The notes: a model not told the origin generated them from the sequence alone. Counted from the first letter of the stretch, positions 21,558-34,456 are shown. The stretch is DNA of 64,000 nucleotides from Skeletonema tropicum (GCA_037178625.1 JAWZXG010000033.1:1-64000); one strand, 5' to 3'. A program made the numbers and translations.

Positions 21558-22205
21558 ATGTCCAACCATAATATTATCATATCCACATCCCGACAAACAT
21601 CCGACCGTCGCCGCCACGACGAAACATCCACATCCACCAGCAGCAATACTCTCAACCCCCGTCGAATTCAAACAGGCCTCCCAGGAATTCGCCGCACCGT
21701 CTACGATGGTGCACTGCGTGTCAATTCGGATGCGTATGATGTGCTCTCCTGTGCTGTGAGGGATGTGTTTGACAATACATGTCACTCTGCTATTCATGCT
21801 GTCGTGAACGTGAATAACAATAATAGAAGTAGCGTTGTTGACGATGATAATGGCGGCAGTAGTAATAATGATAATGATAGCAACATGAATATTAATATTT
21901 CACTCCAAGCCAAACCAGAATGGCGAAGACACTTTCCACTCAACGCCCTCCTCCGTCCATCCATCAATTCGTTCGCCCATGATCAATTCCACATGCCTCA
22001 ACAAAAAAAGAAGCAGAGGCGGAGCACATTATCAGTTACAGAATTGCGTAATGCAACAGTTGTGACACATCATCCGAGAATTGTAAATGAGGCGACTGGT
22101 GAGCGGGCAATGTGTGCTGTGGAGAGTGAGGTGACGAGGGCGCGGAATTTGGAGGTGGCTGTGTTGGATGCTGGATTGATGGATGAGGAGGAGGTCCTTC
22201 TCTAG
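21558..22205 (+). CDS. ORF1, intact 215 aa (unit 13)
   Basis: 1726 bp after unit 12. Short-CAT, short-TAAGTAATT leader type. Confidence 0.45.
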   Translation: MSNHNIIISTSRQTSDRRRHDETSTSTSSNTLNPRRIQTGLPGIRRTVYDGALRVNSDAYDVLSCAVRDVFDNTCHSAIHAVVNVNNNNRSSVVDDDNGGSSNNDNDSNMNINISLQAKPEWRRHFPLNALLRPSINSFAHDQFHMPQQKKKQRRSTLSVTELRNATVVTHHPRIVNEATGERAMCAVESEVTRARNLEVAVLDAGLMDEEEVLL

Positions 22206-22332
22206 CTGGAGCTGCAAGATCTGTTCGCATTGCTGCAACATCGCCGATTTGTTTCGTCACTAAGCACGAAGACAGGGAAGACGTTGATCGTCAAGATCTC
22301 TCTGGTACAGTCATGCAGCAGACCTAAAGCTC

Positions 22333-22692
22333 ATGAAGCTCGCTGCTCTTAAGGATGTCTTGGAAGTTCGTGGCCAGGTGGCTTCTGGAGTTCCTCTTGA
22401 TTACTTCTTGAGAGAGAACGATGACAGCATCGTGTGCCTTATGGGCATCGAAGATCTTTGTTCTAAAGCCCACGTCAAAGCGAAGAAGACGCGTATAGAA
22501 CGATGTGTTCATGCAGTCCTCCAAGAGAAAGAGCGGCAACAGATGATGGATGTTTCCTCCTCTTGTCCTCTTACCGATTGGCAGGGGCAGGATATGATTG
22601 CACATGCTTCGTTCTCTGAGACGAGGAATGCTGCAATGAGAGCACGGAAGCTTGGTTTGCTTCAACAAGCGTTTGATCATGGTTTGTCATGA
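22333..22692 (+). CDS. ORF2, intact 119 aa (unit 13)
   Basis: Single-Val form. Confidence 0.55.
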   Translation: MKLAALKDVLEVRGQVASGVPLDYFLRENDDSIVCLMGIEDLCSKAHVKAKKTRIERCVHAVLQEKERQQMMDVSSSCPLTDWQGQDMIAHASFSETRNAAMRARKLGLLQQAFDHGLS

Positions 22693-23293
22693 GCGTGTGA
22701 TGTGATATTGAATTGATGAGATCTGATGAAGAAATGTCGAACGATGTAACAAGAGAAAACAACTAGATGATTATAAATACTCCCAAGAAAGTGAAAGTAC
22801 AGAGTGTGGTCTTATAAGTATTGGCCATCTCTTTGGAAAGTCTTTATTATCTTATTCAAAGGGCAGTTGTCTAGCAACGAGCGCAACTCCAACTCTTGCA
22901 CTGATGCCTTTCTAAGTTAGTTTGCATCATCGAGGGCTAGCTCCCCTCTTCATCTCTCAAGGTTGTTGCTTACCATGCATCACAATAATAATAAATTCTA
23001 CGGTTGCCCTGCCCTTTAATTCTCTCCTTCATCCTTCATGCTGATAGTTGGCGCAGGTGGGCAACTTGCAACTTCCCGCCAGATGTGCTCTCATCACTCA
23101 TCACCACTTTTGAAAAATTGTACAATAACCTCCATGTCGACGCACTTGCTACAGCATACAGCCTCAATATTCAATATCCATTCTCTAACATCATTATCAG
23201 TGTTGATACATAATTTACAGCACACTCCGCTAAAAAACGACACCACAATATAAGTAATTATTTGAAAATAATAGGAGTACTATCTAATTTTCA

Positions 23294-23941
23294 ATGTCCA
23301 ACCATAATATTATCATATCCACATCCCGACAAACATCCGACCGTCGCCGCCACGACGAAACATCCACATCCACCAGCAGCAATACTCTCAACCCCCGTCG
23401 AATTCAAACAGGCCTCCCAGGAATTCGCCGCACCGTCTACGATGGTGCACTGCGTGTCAATTCGGATGCGTATGATGTGCTCTCCTGTGCTGTGAGGGAT
23501 GTGTTTGACAATACATGTCACTCTGCTATTCATGCTGTCGTGAACGTGAATAACAATAATAGAAGTAGCGTTGTTGACGATGATAATGGCGGCAGTAGTA
23601 ATAATGATAATGATAGCAACATGAATATTAATATTTCACTCCAAGCCAAACCAGAATGGCGAAGACACTTTCCACTCAACGCCCTCCTCCGTCCATCCAT
23701 CAATTCGTTCGCCCATGATCAATTCCACATGCCTCAACAAAAAAAGAAGCAGAGGCGGAGCACATTATCAGTTACAGAATTGCGTAATGCAACAGTTGTG
23801 ACACATCATCCGAGAATTGTAAATGAGGCGACTGGTGAGCGGGCAATGTGTGCTGTGGAGAGTGAGGTGACGAGGGCGCGGAATTTGGAGGTGGCTGTGT
23901 TGGATGCTGGATTGATGGATGAGGAGGAGGTCCTTCTCTAG
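23294..23941 (+). CDS. ORF1, intact 215 aa (unit 14)
   Basis: The leader has the 7-bp duplication and CATCAT, unlike both neighbours. Confidence 0.45.
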   Translation: MSNHNIIISTSRQTSDRRRHDETSTSTSSNTLNPRRIQTGLPGIRRTVYDGALRVNSDAYDVLSCAVRDVFDNTCHSAIHAVVNVNNNNRSSVVDDDNGGSSNNDNDSNMNINISLQAKPEWRRHFPLNALLRPSINSFAHDQFHMPQQKKKQRRSTLSVTELRNATVVTHHPRIVNEATGERAMCAVESEVTRARNLEVAVLDAGLMDEEEVLL

Positions 23942-24068
23942 CTGGAGCTGCAAGATCTGTTCGCATTGCTGCAACATCGCCGATTTGTTTCGTCACTAAG
24001 CACGAAGACAGGGAAGACGTTGATCGTCAAGATCTCTCTGGTACAGTCATGCAGCAGACCTAAAGCTC

Positions 24069-24428
24069 ATGAAGCTCGCTGCTCTTAAGGATGTCTTGGA
24101 AGTTCGTGGCCAGGTGGCTTCTGGAGTTCCTCTTGATTACTTCTTGAGAGAGAACGATGACAGCATCGTGTGCCTTATGGGCATCGAAGATCTTTGTTCT
24201 AAAGCCCACGTCAAAGCGAAGAAGACGCGTATAGAACGATGTGTTCATGCAGTCCTCCAAGAGAAAGAGCGGCAACAGATGATGGATGTTTCCTCCTCTT
24301 GTCCTCTTACCGATTGGCAGGGGCAGGATATGATTGCACATGCTTCGTTCTCTGAGACGAGGAATGCTGCAATGAGAGCACGGAAGCTTGGTTTGCTTCA
24401 ACAAGCGTTTGATCATGGTTTGTCATGA
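24069..24428 (+). CDS. ORF2, intact 119 aa (unit 14)
   Basis: Single-Val form. Confidence 0.55.
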   Translation: MKLAALKDVLEVRGQVASGVPLDYFLRENDDSIVCLMGIEDLCSKAHVKAKKTRIERCVHAVLQEKERQQMMDVSSSCPLTDWQGQDMIAHASFSETRNAAMRARKLGLLQQAFDHGLS

Positions 24429-25019
24429 GCGTGTGATGTGATATTGAATTGATGAGATCTGATGAAGAAATGTCGAACGATGTAACAAGAGAAAACAACT
24501 AGATGATTATAAATACTCCCAAGAAAGTGAAAGTACAGAGTGTGGTCTTATAAGTATTGGCCATCTCTTTGGAAAGTCTTTATTATCTTATTCAAAGGGC
24601 AGTTGTCTAGCAACGAGCGCAACTCCAACTCTTGCACTGATGCCTTTCTAAGTTAGTTTGCATCATCGAGGGCTAGCTCCCCTCTTCATCTCTCAAGGTT
24701 GTTGCTTACCATGCATCACAATAATAATAAATTCTACGGTTGCCCTGCCCTTTAATTCTCTCCTTCATGCTGATAGTTGGCGCAGGTGGGCAACTTGCAA
24801 CTTCCCGCCAGATGTGCTCTCATCACTCATCACCACTTTTGAAAAATTGTACAATAACCTCCATGTCGACGCACTTGCTACAGCATACAGCCTCAATATT
24901 CAATATCCATTCTCTAACATTATCAGTGTTGATACATAATTTACAGCACACTCCGCTAAAAAACGACACCACAATATAAGTAATTATTTGAAAATAATAG
25001 GAGTACTATCTAATTTTCA

Positions 25020-25667
25020 ATGTCCAACCATAATATTATCATATCCACATCCCGACAAACATCCGACCGTCGCCGCCACGACGAAACATCCACATCCACC
25101 AGCAGCAATACTCTCAACCCCCGTCGAATTCAAACAGGCCTCCCAGGAATTCGCCGCACCGTCTACGATGGTGCACTGCGTGTCAATTCGGATGCGTATG
25201 ATGTGCTCTCCTGTGCTGTGAGGGATGTGTTTGACAATACATGTCACTCTGCTATTCATGCTGTCGTGAACGTGAATAACAATAATAGAAGTAGCGTTGT
25301 TGACGATGATAATGGCGGCAGTAGTAATAATGATAATGATAGCAACATGAATATTAATATTTCACTCCAAGCCAAACCAGAATGGCGAAGACACTTTCCA
25401 CTCAACGCCCTCCTCCGTCCATCCATCAATTCGTTCGCCCATGATCAATTCCACATGCCTCAACAAAAAAAGAAGCAGAGGCGGAGCACATTATCAGTTA
25501 CAGAATTGCGTAATGCAACAGTTGTGACACATCATCCGAGAATTGTAAATGAGGCGACTGGTGAGCGGGCAATGTGTGCTGTGGAGAGTGAGGTGACGAG
25601 GGCGCGGAATTTGGAGGTGGCTGTGTTGGATGCTGGATTGATGGATGAGGAGGAGGTCCTTCTCTAG
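25020..25667 (+). CDS. ORF1, intact 215 aa (unit 15)
   Basis: Short-CAT, short-TAAGTAATT leader, the same type as units 13, 16 and 17. Confidence 0.45.
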   Translation: MSNHNIIISTSRQTSDRRRHDETSTSTSSNTLNPRRIQTGLPGIRRTVYDGALRVNSDAYDVLSCAVRDVFDNTCHSAIHAVVNVNNNNRSSVVDDDNGGSSNNDNDSNMNINISLQAKPEWRRHFPLNALLRPSINSFAHDQFHMPQQKKKQRRSTLSVTELRNATVVTHHPRIVNEATGERAMCAVESEVTRARNLEVAVLDAGLMDEEEVLL

Positions 25668-25794
25668 CTGGAGCTGCAAGATCTGTTCGCATTGCTGCAA
25701 CATCGCCGATTTGTTTCGTCACTAAGCACGAAGACAGGGAAGACGTTGATCGTCAAGATCTCTCTGGTACAGTCATGCAGCAGACCTAAAGCTC

Positions 25795-26154
25795 ATGAAG
25801 CTCGCTGCTCTTAAGGATGTCTTGGAAGTTCGTGGCCAGGTGGCTTCTGGAGTTCCTCTTGATTACTTCTTGAGAGAGAACGATGACAGCATCGTGTGCC
25901 TTATGGGCATCGAAGATCTTTGTTCTAAAGCCCACGTCAAAGCGAAGAAGACGCGTATAGAACGATGTGTTCATGCAGTCCTCCAAGAGAAAGAGCGGCA
26001 ACAGATGATGGATGTTTCCTCCTCTTGTCCTCTTACCGATTGGCAGGGGCAGGATATGATTGCACATGCTTCGTTCTCTGAGACGAGGAATGCTGCAATG
26101 AGAGCACGGAAGCTTGGTTTGCTTCAACAAGCGTTTGATCATGGTTTGTCATGA
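25795..26154 (+). CDS. ORF2, intact 119 aa (unit 15)
   Basis: Single-Val form. Confidence 0.55.
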   Translation: MKLAALKDVLEVRGQVASGVPLDYFLRENDDSIVCLMGIEDLCSKAHVKAKKTRIERCVHAVLQEKERQQMMDVSSSCPLTDWQGQDMIAHASFSETRNAAMRARKLGLLQQAFDHGLS

Positions 26155-26746
26155 GCGTGTGATGTGATATTGAATTGATGAGATCTGATGAAGAAATGTC
26201 GAACGATGTAACAAGAGAAAACAACTAGATGATTATAAATACTCCCAAGAAAGTGAAAGTACAGAGTGTGGTCTTATAAGTATTGGCCATCTCTTTGGAA
26301 AGTCTTTATTATCTTATTCAAAGGGCAGTTGTCTAGCAACGAGCGCAACTCCAACTCTTGCACTGATGCCTTTCTAAGTTAGTTTGCATCATCGAGGGCT
26401 AGCTCCCCTCTTCATCTCTCAAGGTTGTTGCTTACCATGCATCACAATAATAATAAATTCTACGGTTGCCCTGCCCTTTAATTCTCTCCTTCATGCTGAT
26501 ATGTTGGCGCAGGTGGGCAACTTGCAACTTCCCGCCAGATGTGCTCTCATCACTCATCACCACTTTTGAAAAATTGTACAATAACCTCCATGTCGACGCA
26601 CTTGCTACAGCATACAGCCTCAATATTCAATATCCATTCTCTAACATTATCAGTGTTGATACATAATTTACAGCACACTCCGCTAAAAAACGACACCACA
26701 ATATAAGTAATTATTTGAAAATAATAGGAGTACTATCTAATTTTCA

Positions 26747-27394
26747 ATGTCCAACCATAATATTATCATATCCACATCCCGACAAACATCCGACCGTCGC
26801 CGCCACGACGAAACATCCACATCCACCAGCAGCAATACTCTCAACCCCCGTCGAATTCAAACAGGCCTCCCAGGAATTCGCCGCACCGTCTACGATGGTG
26901 CACTGCGTGTCAATTCGGATGCGTATGATGTGCTCTCCTGTGCTGTGAGGGATGTGTTTGACAATACATGTCACTCTGCTATTCATGCTGTCGTGAACGT
27001 GAATAACAATAATAGAAGTAGCGTTGTTGACGATGATAATGGCGGCAGTAGTAATAATGATAATGATAGCAACATGAATATTAATATTTCACTCCAAGCC
27101 AAACCAGAATGGCGAAGACACTTTCCACTCAACGCCCTCCTCCGTCCATCCATCAATTCGTTCGCCCATGATCAATTCCACATGCCTCAACAAAAAAAGA
27201 AGCAGAGGCGGAGCACATTATCAGTTACAGAATTGCGTAATGCAACAGTTGTGACACATCATCCGAGAATTGTAAATGAGGCGACTGGTGAGCGGGCAAT
27301 GTGTGCTGTGGAGAGTGAGGTGACGAGGGCGCGGAATTTGGAGGTGGCTGTGTTGGATGCTGGATTGATGGATGAGGAGGAGGTCCTTCTCTAG
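26747..27394 (+). CDS. ORF1, intact 215 aa (unit 16)
   Basis: Same leader type as unit 15, except for an extra T in GATATGTTGG near 26501. Confidence 0.45.
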   Translation: MSNHNIIISTSRQTSDRRRHDETSTSTSSNTLNPRRIQTGLPGIRRTVYDGALRVNSDAYDVLSCAVRDVFDNTCHSAIHAVVNVNNNNRSSVVDDDNGGSSNNDNDSNMNINISLQAKPEWRRHFPLNALLRPSINSFAHDQFHMPQQKKKQRRSTLSVTELRNATVVTHHPRIVNEATGERAMCAVESEVTRARNLEVAVLDAGLMDEEEVLL

Positions 27395-27521
27395 CTGGAG
27401 CTGCAAGATCTGTTCGCATTGCTGCAACATCGCCGATTTGTTTCGTCACTAAGCACGAAGACAGGGAAGACGTTGATCGTCAAGATCTCTCTGGTACAGT
27501 CATGCAGCAGACCTAAAGCTC

Positions 27522-27881
27522 ATGAAGCTCGCTGCTCTTAAGGATGTCTTGGAAGTTCGTGGCCAGGTGGCTTCTGGAGTTCCTCTTGATTACTTCTTGA
27601 GAGAGAACGATGACAGCATCGTGTGCCTTATGGGCATCGAAGATCTTTGTTCTAAAGCCCACGTCAAAGCGAAGAAGACGCGTATAGAACGATGTGTTCA
27701 TGCAGTCCTCCAAGAGAAAGAGCGGCAACAGATGATGGATGTTTCCTCCTCTTGTCCTCTTACCGATTGGCAGGGGCAGGATATGATTGCACATGCTTCG
27801 TTCTCTGAGACGAGGAATGCTGCAATGAGAGCACGGAAGCTTGGTTTGCTTCAACAAGCGTTTGATCATGGTTTGTCATGA
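27522..27881 (+). CDS. ORF2, intact 119 aa (unit 16)
   Basis: Single-Val form. Confidence 0.55.
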   Translation: MKLAALKDVLEVRGQVASGVPLDYFLRENDDSIVCLMGIEDLCSKAHVKAKKTRIERCVHAVLQEKERQQMMDVSSSCPLTDWQGQDMIAHASFSETRNAAMRARKLGLLQQAFDHGLS

Positions 27882-28472
27882 GCGTGTGATGTGATATTGA
27901 ATTGATGAGATCTGATGAAGAAATGTCGAACGATGTAACAAGAGAAAACAACTAGATGATTATAAATACTCCCAAGAAAGTGAAAGTACAGAGTGTGGTC
28001 TTATAAGTATTGGCCATCTCTTTGGAAAGTCTTTATTATCTTATTCAAAGGGCAGTTGTCTAGCAACGAGCGCAACTCCAACTCTTGCACTGATGCCTTT
28101 CTAAGTTAGTTTGCATCATCGAGGGCTAGCTCCCCTCTTCATCTCTCAAGGTTGTTGCTTACCATGCATCACAATAATAATAAATTCTACGGTTGCCCTG
28201 CCCTTTAATTCTCTCCTTCATGCTGATAGTTGGCGCAGGTGGGCAACTTGCAACTTCCCGCCAGATGTGCTCTCATCACTCATCACCACTTTTGAAAAAT
28301 TGTACAATAACCTCCATGTCGACGCACTTGCTACAGCATACAGCCTCAATATTCAATATCCATTCTCTAACATTATCAGTGTTGATACATAATTTACAGC
28401 ACACTCCGCTAAAAAACGACACCACAATATAAGTAATTATTTGAAAATAATAGGAGTACTATCTAATTTTCA

Positions 28473-29121
28473 ATGTCCAACCATAATATTATCATATCCA
28501 CATCCCGACAAACATCCGACCGTCGCCGCCACGACGAAACATCCACATCCACCAGCAGCAATACTCTCAACCCCCGTCGAATTCAAACAGGCCTCCCAGG
28601 AATTCGCCGCACCGTCTACGATGGTGCACTGCGTGTCAATTCGGATGCGTATGATGTGCTCTCCTGTGCTGTGAGGGATGTGTTTGACAATACATGTCAC
28701 TCTGCTATTCATGCTGTCGTGAACGTGAATAACAATAATAGAAGTAGCGTTGTTGACGATGATAATGGCGGCAGTAGTAATAATGATAATGATAGCAACA
28801 TGAATATTAATATTTCACTCCAAGCCAAACCAGAATGGCGAAGACACTTTCCACTCAACGCCCTCCTCCGTCCATCCATCAATTCGTTCGCCCATGATCA
28901 ATTCCACATGCCTCAACAAAAAAAAAGCAGAGGCGGAGCACATTATCAGTTACAGAATTGCGTAATGCAACAGTGTTGTGACACATCATCCGAGAATTGT
29001 AAATGAGGCGACTGGTGAGCGGGCAATGTGTGCTGTGGAGAGTGAGGTGACGAGGGCGCGGAATTTGGAGGTGGCTGTGTTGGATGCTGGATTGATGGAT
29101 GAGGAGGAGGTCCTTCTCTAG
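28473..29121 (+). pseudogene. ORF1, C-terminal frameshift (unit 17)
   Basis: The A-rich tract at about 28918-28926 has lost the G of AAAGAAG, and an extra TG follows near 28973. The frame stops at 29006 after 177 codons, of which about the first 150 are normal. Confidence 0.5.
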
Positions 29122-29248
29122 CTGGAGCTGCAAGATCTGTTCGCATTGCTGCAACATCGCCGATTTGTTTCGTCACTAAGCACGAAGACAGGGAAGACGT
29201 TGATCGTCAAGATCTCTCTGGTACAGTCATGCAGCAGACCTAAAGCTC

Positions 29249-29608
29249 ATGAAGCTCGCTGCTCTTAAGGATGTCTTGGAAGTTCGTGGCCAGGTGGCTT
29301 CTGGAGTTCCTCTTGATTACTTCTTGAGAGAGAACGATGACAGCATCGTGTGCCTTATGGGCATCGAAGATCTTTGTTCTAAAGCCCACGTCAAAGCGAA
29401 GAAGACGCGTATAGAACGATGTGTTCATGCAGTCCTCCAAGAGAAAGAGCGGCAACAGATGATGGATGTTTCCTCCTCTTGTCCTCTTACCGATTGGCAG
29501 GGGCAGGATATGATTGCACATGCTTCGTTCTCTGAGACGAGGAATGCTGCAATGAGAGCACGGAAGCTTGGTTTGCTTCAACAAGCGTTTGATCATGGTT
29601 TGTCATGA
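29249..29608 (+). CDS. ORF2, intact 119 aa (unit 17)
   Basis: Single-Val form; last of seven consecutive single-Val units (11-17). Confidence 0.55.
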   Translation: MKLAALKDVLEVRGQVASGVPLDYFLRENDDSIVCLMGIEDLCSKAHVKAKKTRIERCVHAVLQEKERQQMMDVSSSCPLTDWQGQDMIAHASFSETRNAAMRARKLGLLQQAFDHGLS

Positions 29609-30200
29609 GCGTGTGATGTGATATTGAATTGATGAGATCTGATGAAGAAATGTCGAACGATGTAACAAGAGAAAACAACTAGATGATTATAAATACTCCC
29701 AAGAAAGTGAAAGTACAGAGTGTGGTCTTATAAGTATTGGCCATCTCTTTGGAAAGTCTTTATTATCTTATTCAAAGGGCAGTTGTCTAGCAACGAGCGC
29801 AACTCCAACTCTTGCACTGATGCCTTTCTAAGTTAGTTTGCATCATCGAGGGCTAGCTCCCCTCTTCATCTCTCAAGGTTGTTGCTTACCATGCATCACA
29901 ATAATAATAAATTCTACGGTTGCCCTGCCCTTTAATTCTCTCCTTCATGCTGATAGTTGGCGCAGGTGGGCAACTTGCAACTTCCCGCCAGATGTGCTCT
30001 CATCACTCATCACCACTTTTGAAAAATTGTACAATAACCTCCATGTCGACGCACTTGCTACAGCATACAGCCTCAATATTCAATAATCCATTCTCTAACA
30101 TTATCAGTGTTGATACATAATTTACAGCACACTCCGCTAAAAAACGACACCACAATATAAGTAATTATTTGAAAATAATAGGAGTACTATCTAATTTTCA

Positions 30201-30847
30201 ATGTCCAACCATAATATTATCATATCCACATCCCGACAAACATCCGACCGTCGCCGCCACGACGAAACATCCACATCCACCAGCAGCAATACTCTCAACC
30301 CCCGTCGAATTCAAACAGGCCTCCCAGGAATTCGCCGCACCGTCTACGATGGTGCACTGCGTGTCAATTCGGATGCGTATGATGTGCTCTCCTGTGCTGT
30401 GAGGGATGTGTTTGACAATACATGTCACTCTGCTATTCATGCTGTCGTGAACGTGAATAACAATAATAGAAGTAGCGTTGTTGACGATGATAATGGCGGC
30501 AGTAGTAATAATGATAATGATAGCAACATGAATATTAATATTTCACTCCAAGCCAAACCAGAATGGCGAAGACACTTTCCACTCAACGCCCTCCTCCGTC
30601 CATCCATCAATTCGTTCGCCCATGATCAATTCCACATGCCTCAACAAAAAAAGAAGCAGAGGCGGAGCACATTATCAGTTACAGAATTGCGTAATGCAAC
30701 AGTTGTGACACATCATCCGAGAATTGTAAATGAGGCGACTGGTGAGCGGGCAATGTGCCTGTGGAGAGTGAGGTGACGAGGGCGCGGAATTTGGAGGTGG
30801 CTGTGTTGGATGCTGGATTGATGGATGAGGAGGAGGTCCTTCTCTAG
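30201..30847 (+). pseudogene. ORF1, C-terminal frameshift (unit 18)
   Basis: Net loss of one base in GTGCCTGTGG (about 30757). The frame ends at 30776 after 191 codons, with the first ~185 normal. Confidence 0.5.
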
Positions 30848-30975
30848 CTGGAGCTGCAAGATCTGTTCGCATTGCTGCAACATCGCCGATTTGTTTCGTC
30901 ACTAAGCACGAAGACAGGGAAGACGTTGATCGTCAAGATCTCTCTGGTACAGTTCATGCAGCAGACCTAAAGCTC

Positions 30976-31336
30976 ATGAAGCTCGCTGCTCTTAAGGATG
31001 TCTTGGAAGTTCGTGGCCAGGTGGCTTCTGGAGTTCCTCTTGATTACTTCTTGAGAGAGAACGATGACAGCATCGTGTGCCTTATGGGCATCGAAGATCT
31101 TTGTTCTAAAGCCCACGTGGTCAAAGCGAAGAAGACGCGTATAGAACGATGTTCATGCAGTCCTCCAAGAGAAAGAGCGGCAACAGATGATGGATGTTTC
31201 CTCCTCTTGTCCTCTTACCGATTGGCAGGGGCAGGATATGATTGCACATGCTTCGTTCTCTGAGACGAGGAATGCTGCAATGAGAGCACGGAAGCTTGGT
31301 TTGCTTCAACAAGCGTTTGATCATGGTTTGTCATGA
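30976..31336 (+). pseudogene. ORF2, frame-disrupted (unit 18)
   Basis: Loss of GT in CGATGTTCATG (about 31150) diverts the frame after about 58 residues; it stops at 31263. Val-Val form. Confidence 0.5.
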
Positions 31337-31930
31337 GCGTGTGATGTGATATTGAATTGATGAGATCTGATGAAGAAATGTCGAACGATGTAACAAGAGA
31401 AAACAACTAGATGATTATAAATACTCCCAAGAAAGTGAAAGTACAGAGTGTGGTCTTATAAGTATTGGCCATCTCTTTGGAAAGTCTTTATTATCTTATT
31501 CAAAGGGCAGTTGTCTAGCAACGAGCGCAACTCCAACTCTTGCACTGATGCCTTTCTAAGTTAGTTTGCATCATCGAGGGCTAGCTCCCCTCTTCATCTC
31601 TCAAGGTTGTTGCTTACCATGCATCACAATAATAATAAATTCTACGGTTGCCCTGCCCTTTAATTCTCTCCTTCATGCTGATAGTTGGCGCAGGTGGGCA
31701 ACTTGCAACTTCCCGCCAGATGTGCTCTCATCACTCATCACCACTTTTGAAAAATTGTACAATAACCTCCATGTCGACGCACTTGCTACAGCATACAGCC
31801 TCAATATTCAATATCCATTCTCTAACATTATTATCAGTGTTGATACATAATTTACAGCACACTCCGCTAAAAAACGACACCACAATATAAGTAATTATTT
31901 GAAAATAATAGGAGTACTATCTAATTTTCA

Positions 31931-32586
31931 ATGTCCAACCATAATATTATCATATCCACAATCCCGACAAACATCCGACCGTCGCCGCCACGACGAAACA
32001 TCCACATCCACCAGCAGCAATACTCTCAACCCCCGTCGAATTCAAACAGGGGCCTCCCAGGAATTCGCCGCACCGTCTACGATGGTGCACTGCGTGTCAA
32101 TTCGGATGCGTATGATGTGCTCTCCTGTGCTGTGAGGGATGTGTTTGACAATACATGTCACTCTGCTATTCATGCTGTCGTGAACGTGAATAACAATAAT
32201 AGAAGTAGCGTTGTTGACGATGATAATGGCGGCAGTAGTAATAATGATAATGATAGCAACATGAATATTAATATTTCACTTCCAAGCCAAACCAGGAATG
32301 GCGAAGACACTTTCCACTCAACGCCCTCCTCCGTCCATCCATCAATTCGTTCGCCCATGATCAATTCCACATGCCTCAACAAAAAAAGAAGCAGAGGCGG
32401 AGCACATTATCAGAGTTACAGAATTGCGTAATGCAACAGTTGTGACACATCATCCGAGAATTGTAAATGAGGCGACTGGTGAGCGGGCAATGTGTGGCTG
32501 TGGAGAGTGAGGTGACGAGGGCGCGGAATTTGGAGGTGGCTGTGTTGGATGCTGGATTGATGGATGAGGAGGAGGTCCTTCTCTAG
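31931..32586 (+). pseudogene. ORF1, frame-disrupted (unit 19)
   Basis: An extra A at about 31960 and GG at about 32049 cancel. Further gains near 32280, 32296, 32413 and 32496 break the frame. A 166-codon composite frame (31931-32431) results. Confidence 0.5.
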
Positions 32587-32715
32587 CTGGAGCTGCAAGG
32601 ATCTGTTCGCATTGCTGCAACATCGCCGATTTGTTTCGTCACTAAGCACGAAGACAAGGGAAGACGTTGATCGTCAAGATCTCTCTGGTACAGTCATGCA
32701 GCAGACCTAAAGCTC

Positions 32716-33076
32716 ATGAAGCTCGCTGCTCTTAAGGATGTCTTGGAAGTTCGTGGCCAGGTGGCTTCTGGAGTTCCTCTTGATTACTTCTTGAGAGAGA
32801 ACGATGACAGCATCGTGTGCCTTATGGGCATCGAAGATCTTTGTTCTAAAGCCCACGTCAAAGCGAAGAAGACGCGTATAGAACGATGTGTTCATGCAAG
32901 TCCTCCAAGAGAAAGAGCGGCAACAGATGATGGATGTTTCCTCCTCTTGTCCTCTTACCGATTGGCAGGGGCAGGATATGATTGCACATGCTTCGTTCTC
33001 TGAGACGAGGAATGCTGCAATGAGAGCACGGAAGCTTGGTTTGCTTCAACAAGCGTTTGATCATGGTTTGTCATGA
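32716..33076 (+). pseudogene. ORF2, frame-disrupted (unit 19)
   Basis: One extra A in CATGCAAGTCC (about 32898) splits the protein near residue 62. Single-Val form. Confidence 0.5.
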
Positions 33077-33670
33077 GCGTGTGATGTGATATTGAATTGA
33101 TGAGATCTGATGAAGAAATGTCGAACGATGTAACAAGAGAAAACAACTAGATGATTATAAATACTCCCAAGAAAGTGAAAGTACAGAGAGTGTGGTCTTA
33201 TAAGTATTGGCCATCTCTTTGGAAAGTCTTTATTATCTTATTCAAAGGGCAGTTGTCTAGCAACGAGCGCAACTCCAACTCTTGCACTGATGCCTTTCTA
33301 AGTTAGTTTGCATCATCGAGGGCTAGCTCCCCTCTTCATCTCTCAAGGTTGTTGCTTACCATGCATCACAATAATAATAAATTCTACGGTTGCCCTGCCC
33401 TTTAATTCTCTCCTTCATGCTGATAGTTGGCGCAGGTGGGCAACTTGCAACTTCCCGCCAGATGTGCTCTCATCACTCAATCACCACTTTTGAAAAATTG
33501 TACAATAACCTCCATGTCGACGCACTTGCTACAGCATACAGCCTCAATATTCAATATCCATTCTCTAACATTATCAGTGTTGATACATAATTTACAGCAC
33601 ACTCCGCTAAAAAACGACACCACAATATAAGTAATTATTTGAAAATAATAGGAGTACTATCTAATTTTCA

Positions 33671-34323
33671 ATGTCCATCCATAATATTATCATATCCACA
33701 TCCGACAAACATCCGACCCGTCGCCGCCACGACGAAACATCCACAACTCCACCAGCAGCAATACTCTCAACCCCCGTCGAATTCAAACAGGCCTCCCAGG
33801 AATTCGCCGCACCGTCTACGATGGTGGCACTGCGTGTCAATTCGGATGCGTATGATGTGCTCTCCTGTGGCTGTGAGGGATGTGTTTGACAATACATGTC
33901 ACTCTGCTATTCATGCTGTCGTGACGTGAATAACAATAATAGAAGTAGCGTTGTTGACGATGATAATGTCGGCAGTAGTAATACTATGATATGATAGCAA
34001 CATGATATAATATTTCACTCCAAGCCAAACCAGAATGGCGAAGACACTTTCCACTCAACGCCCTCCTCCGTCCATCCATCAATTCGTTCGCCCATGATCA
34101 ATTCCACATGCCTCAAAAAACAAAAAAAGAAGCAGAGGCGGAGCACATTATCAGTTACAGAATTGCGTAATGCAACAGTTGTGACACATCATCGAGAATT
34201 GTAATGAGGCGACTGGTGAGCGGGGCAATGTGTGCTGTGGAGAGTGAGGTGACGAGGGCGCGGAATTGGAGGTGGCTGTGTTGGATGCTGGATTGATGGA
34301 TGAGGAGGAGGTCCTTTCTCTAG
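33671..34323 (+). pseudogene. ORF1, heavily disrupted (unit 20)
   Basis: Many indels from 33700 to 34320, among them losses in the GATAAT repeat region (33968-34012) and an AAAAAAC gain near 34117. It also carries the substitution A-to-T at 33678. Confidence 0.5.
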
Positions 34324-34456
34324 CTGGAGCTGCAAGATCTGTTCGCATTGCTGCAACATCGCCGATTTGTTTCGTCACTAAGCACGAAGACAGGGAAGGG
34401 GAAGACGTTGATCGTCAAGATCTCTCTGGTACAGTCATGCAGCAGACCTAAAGCTC

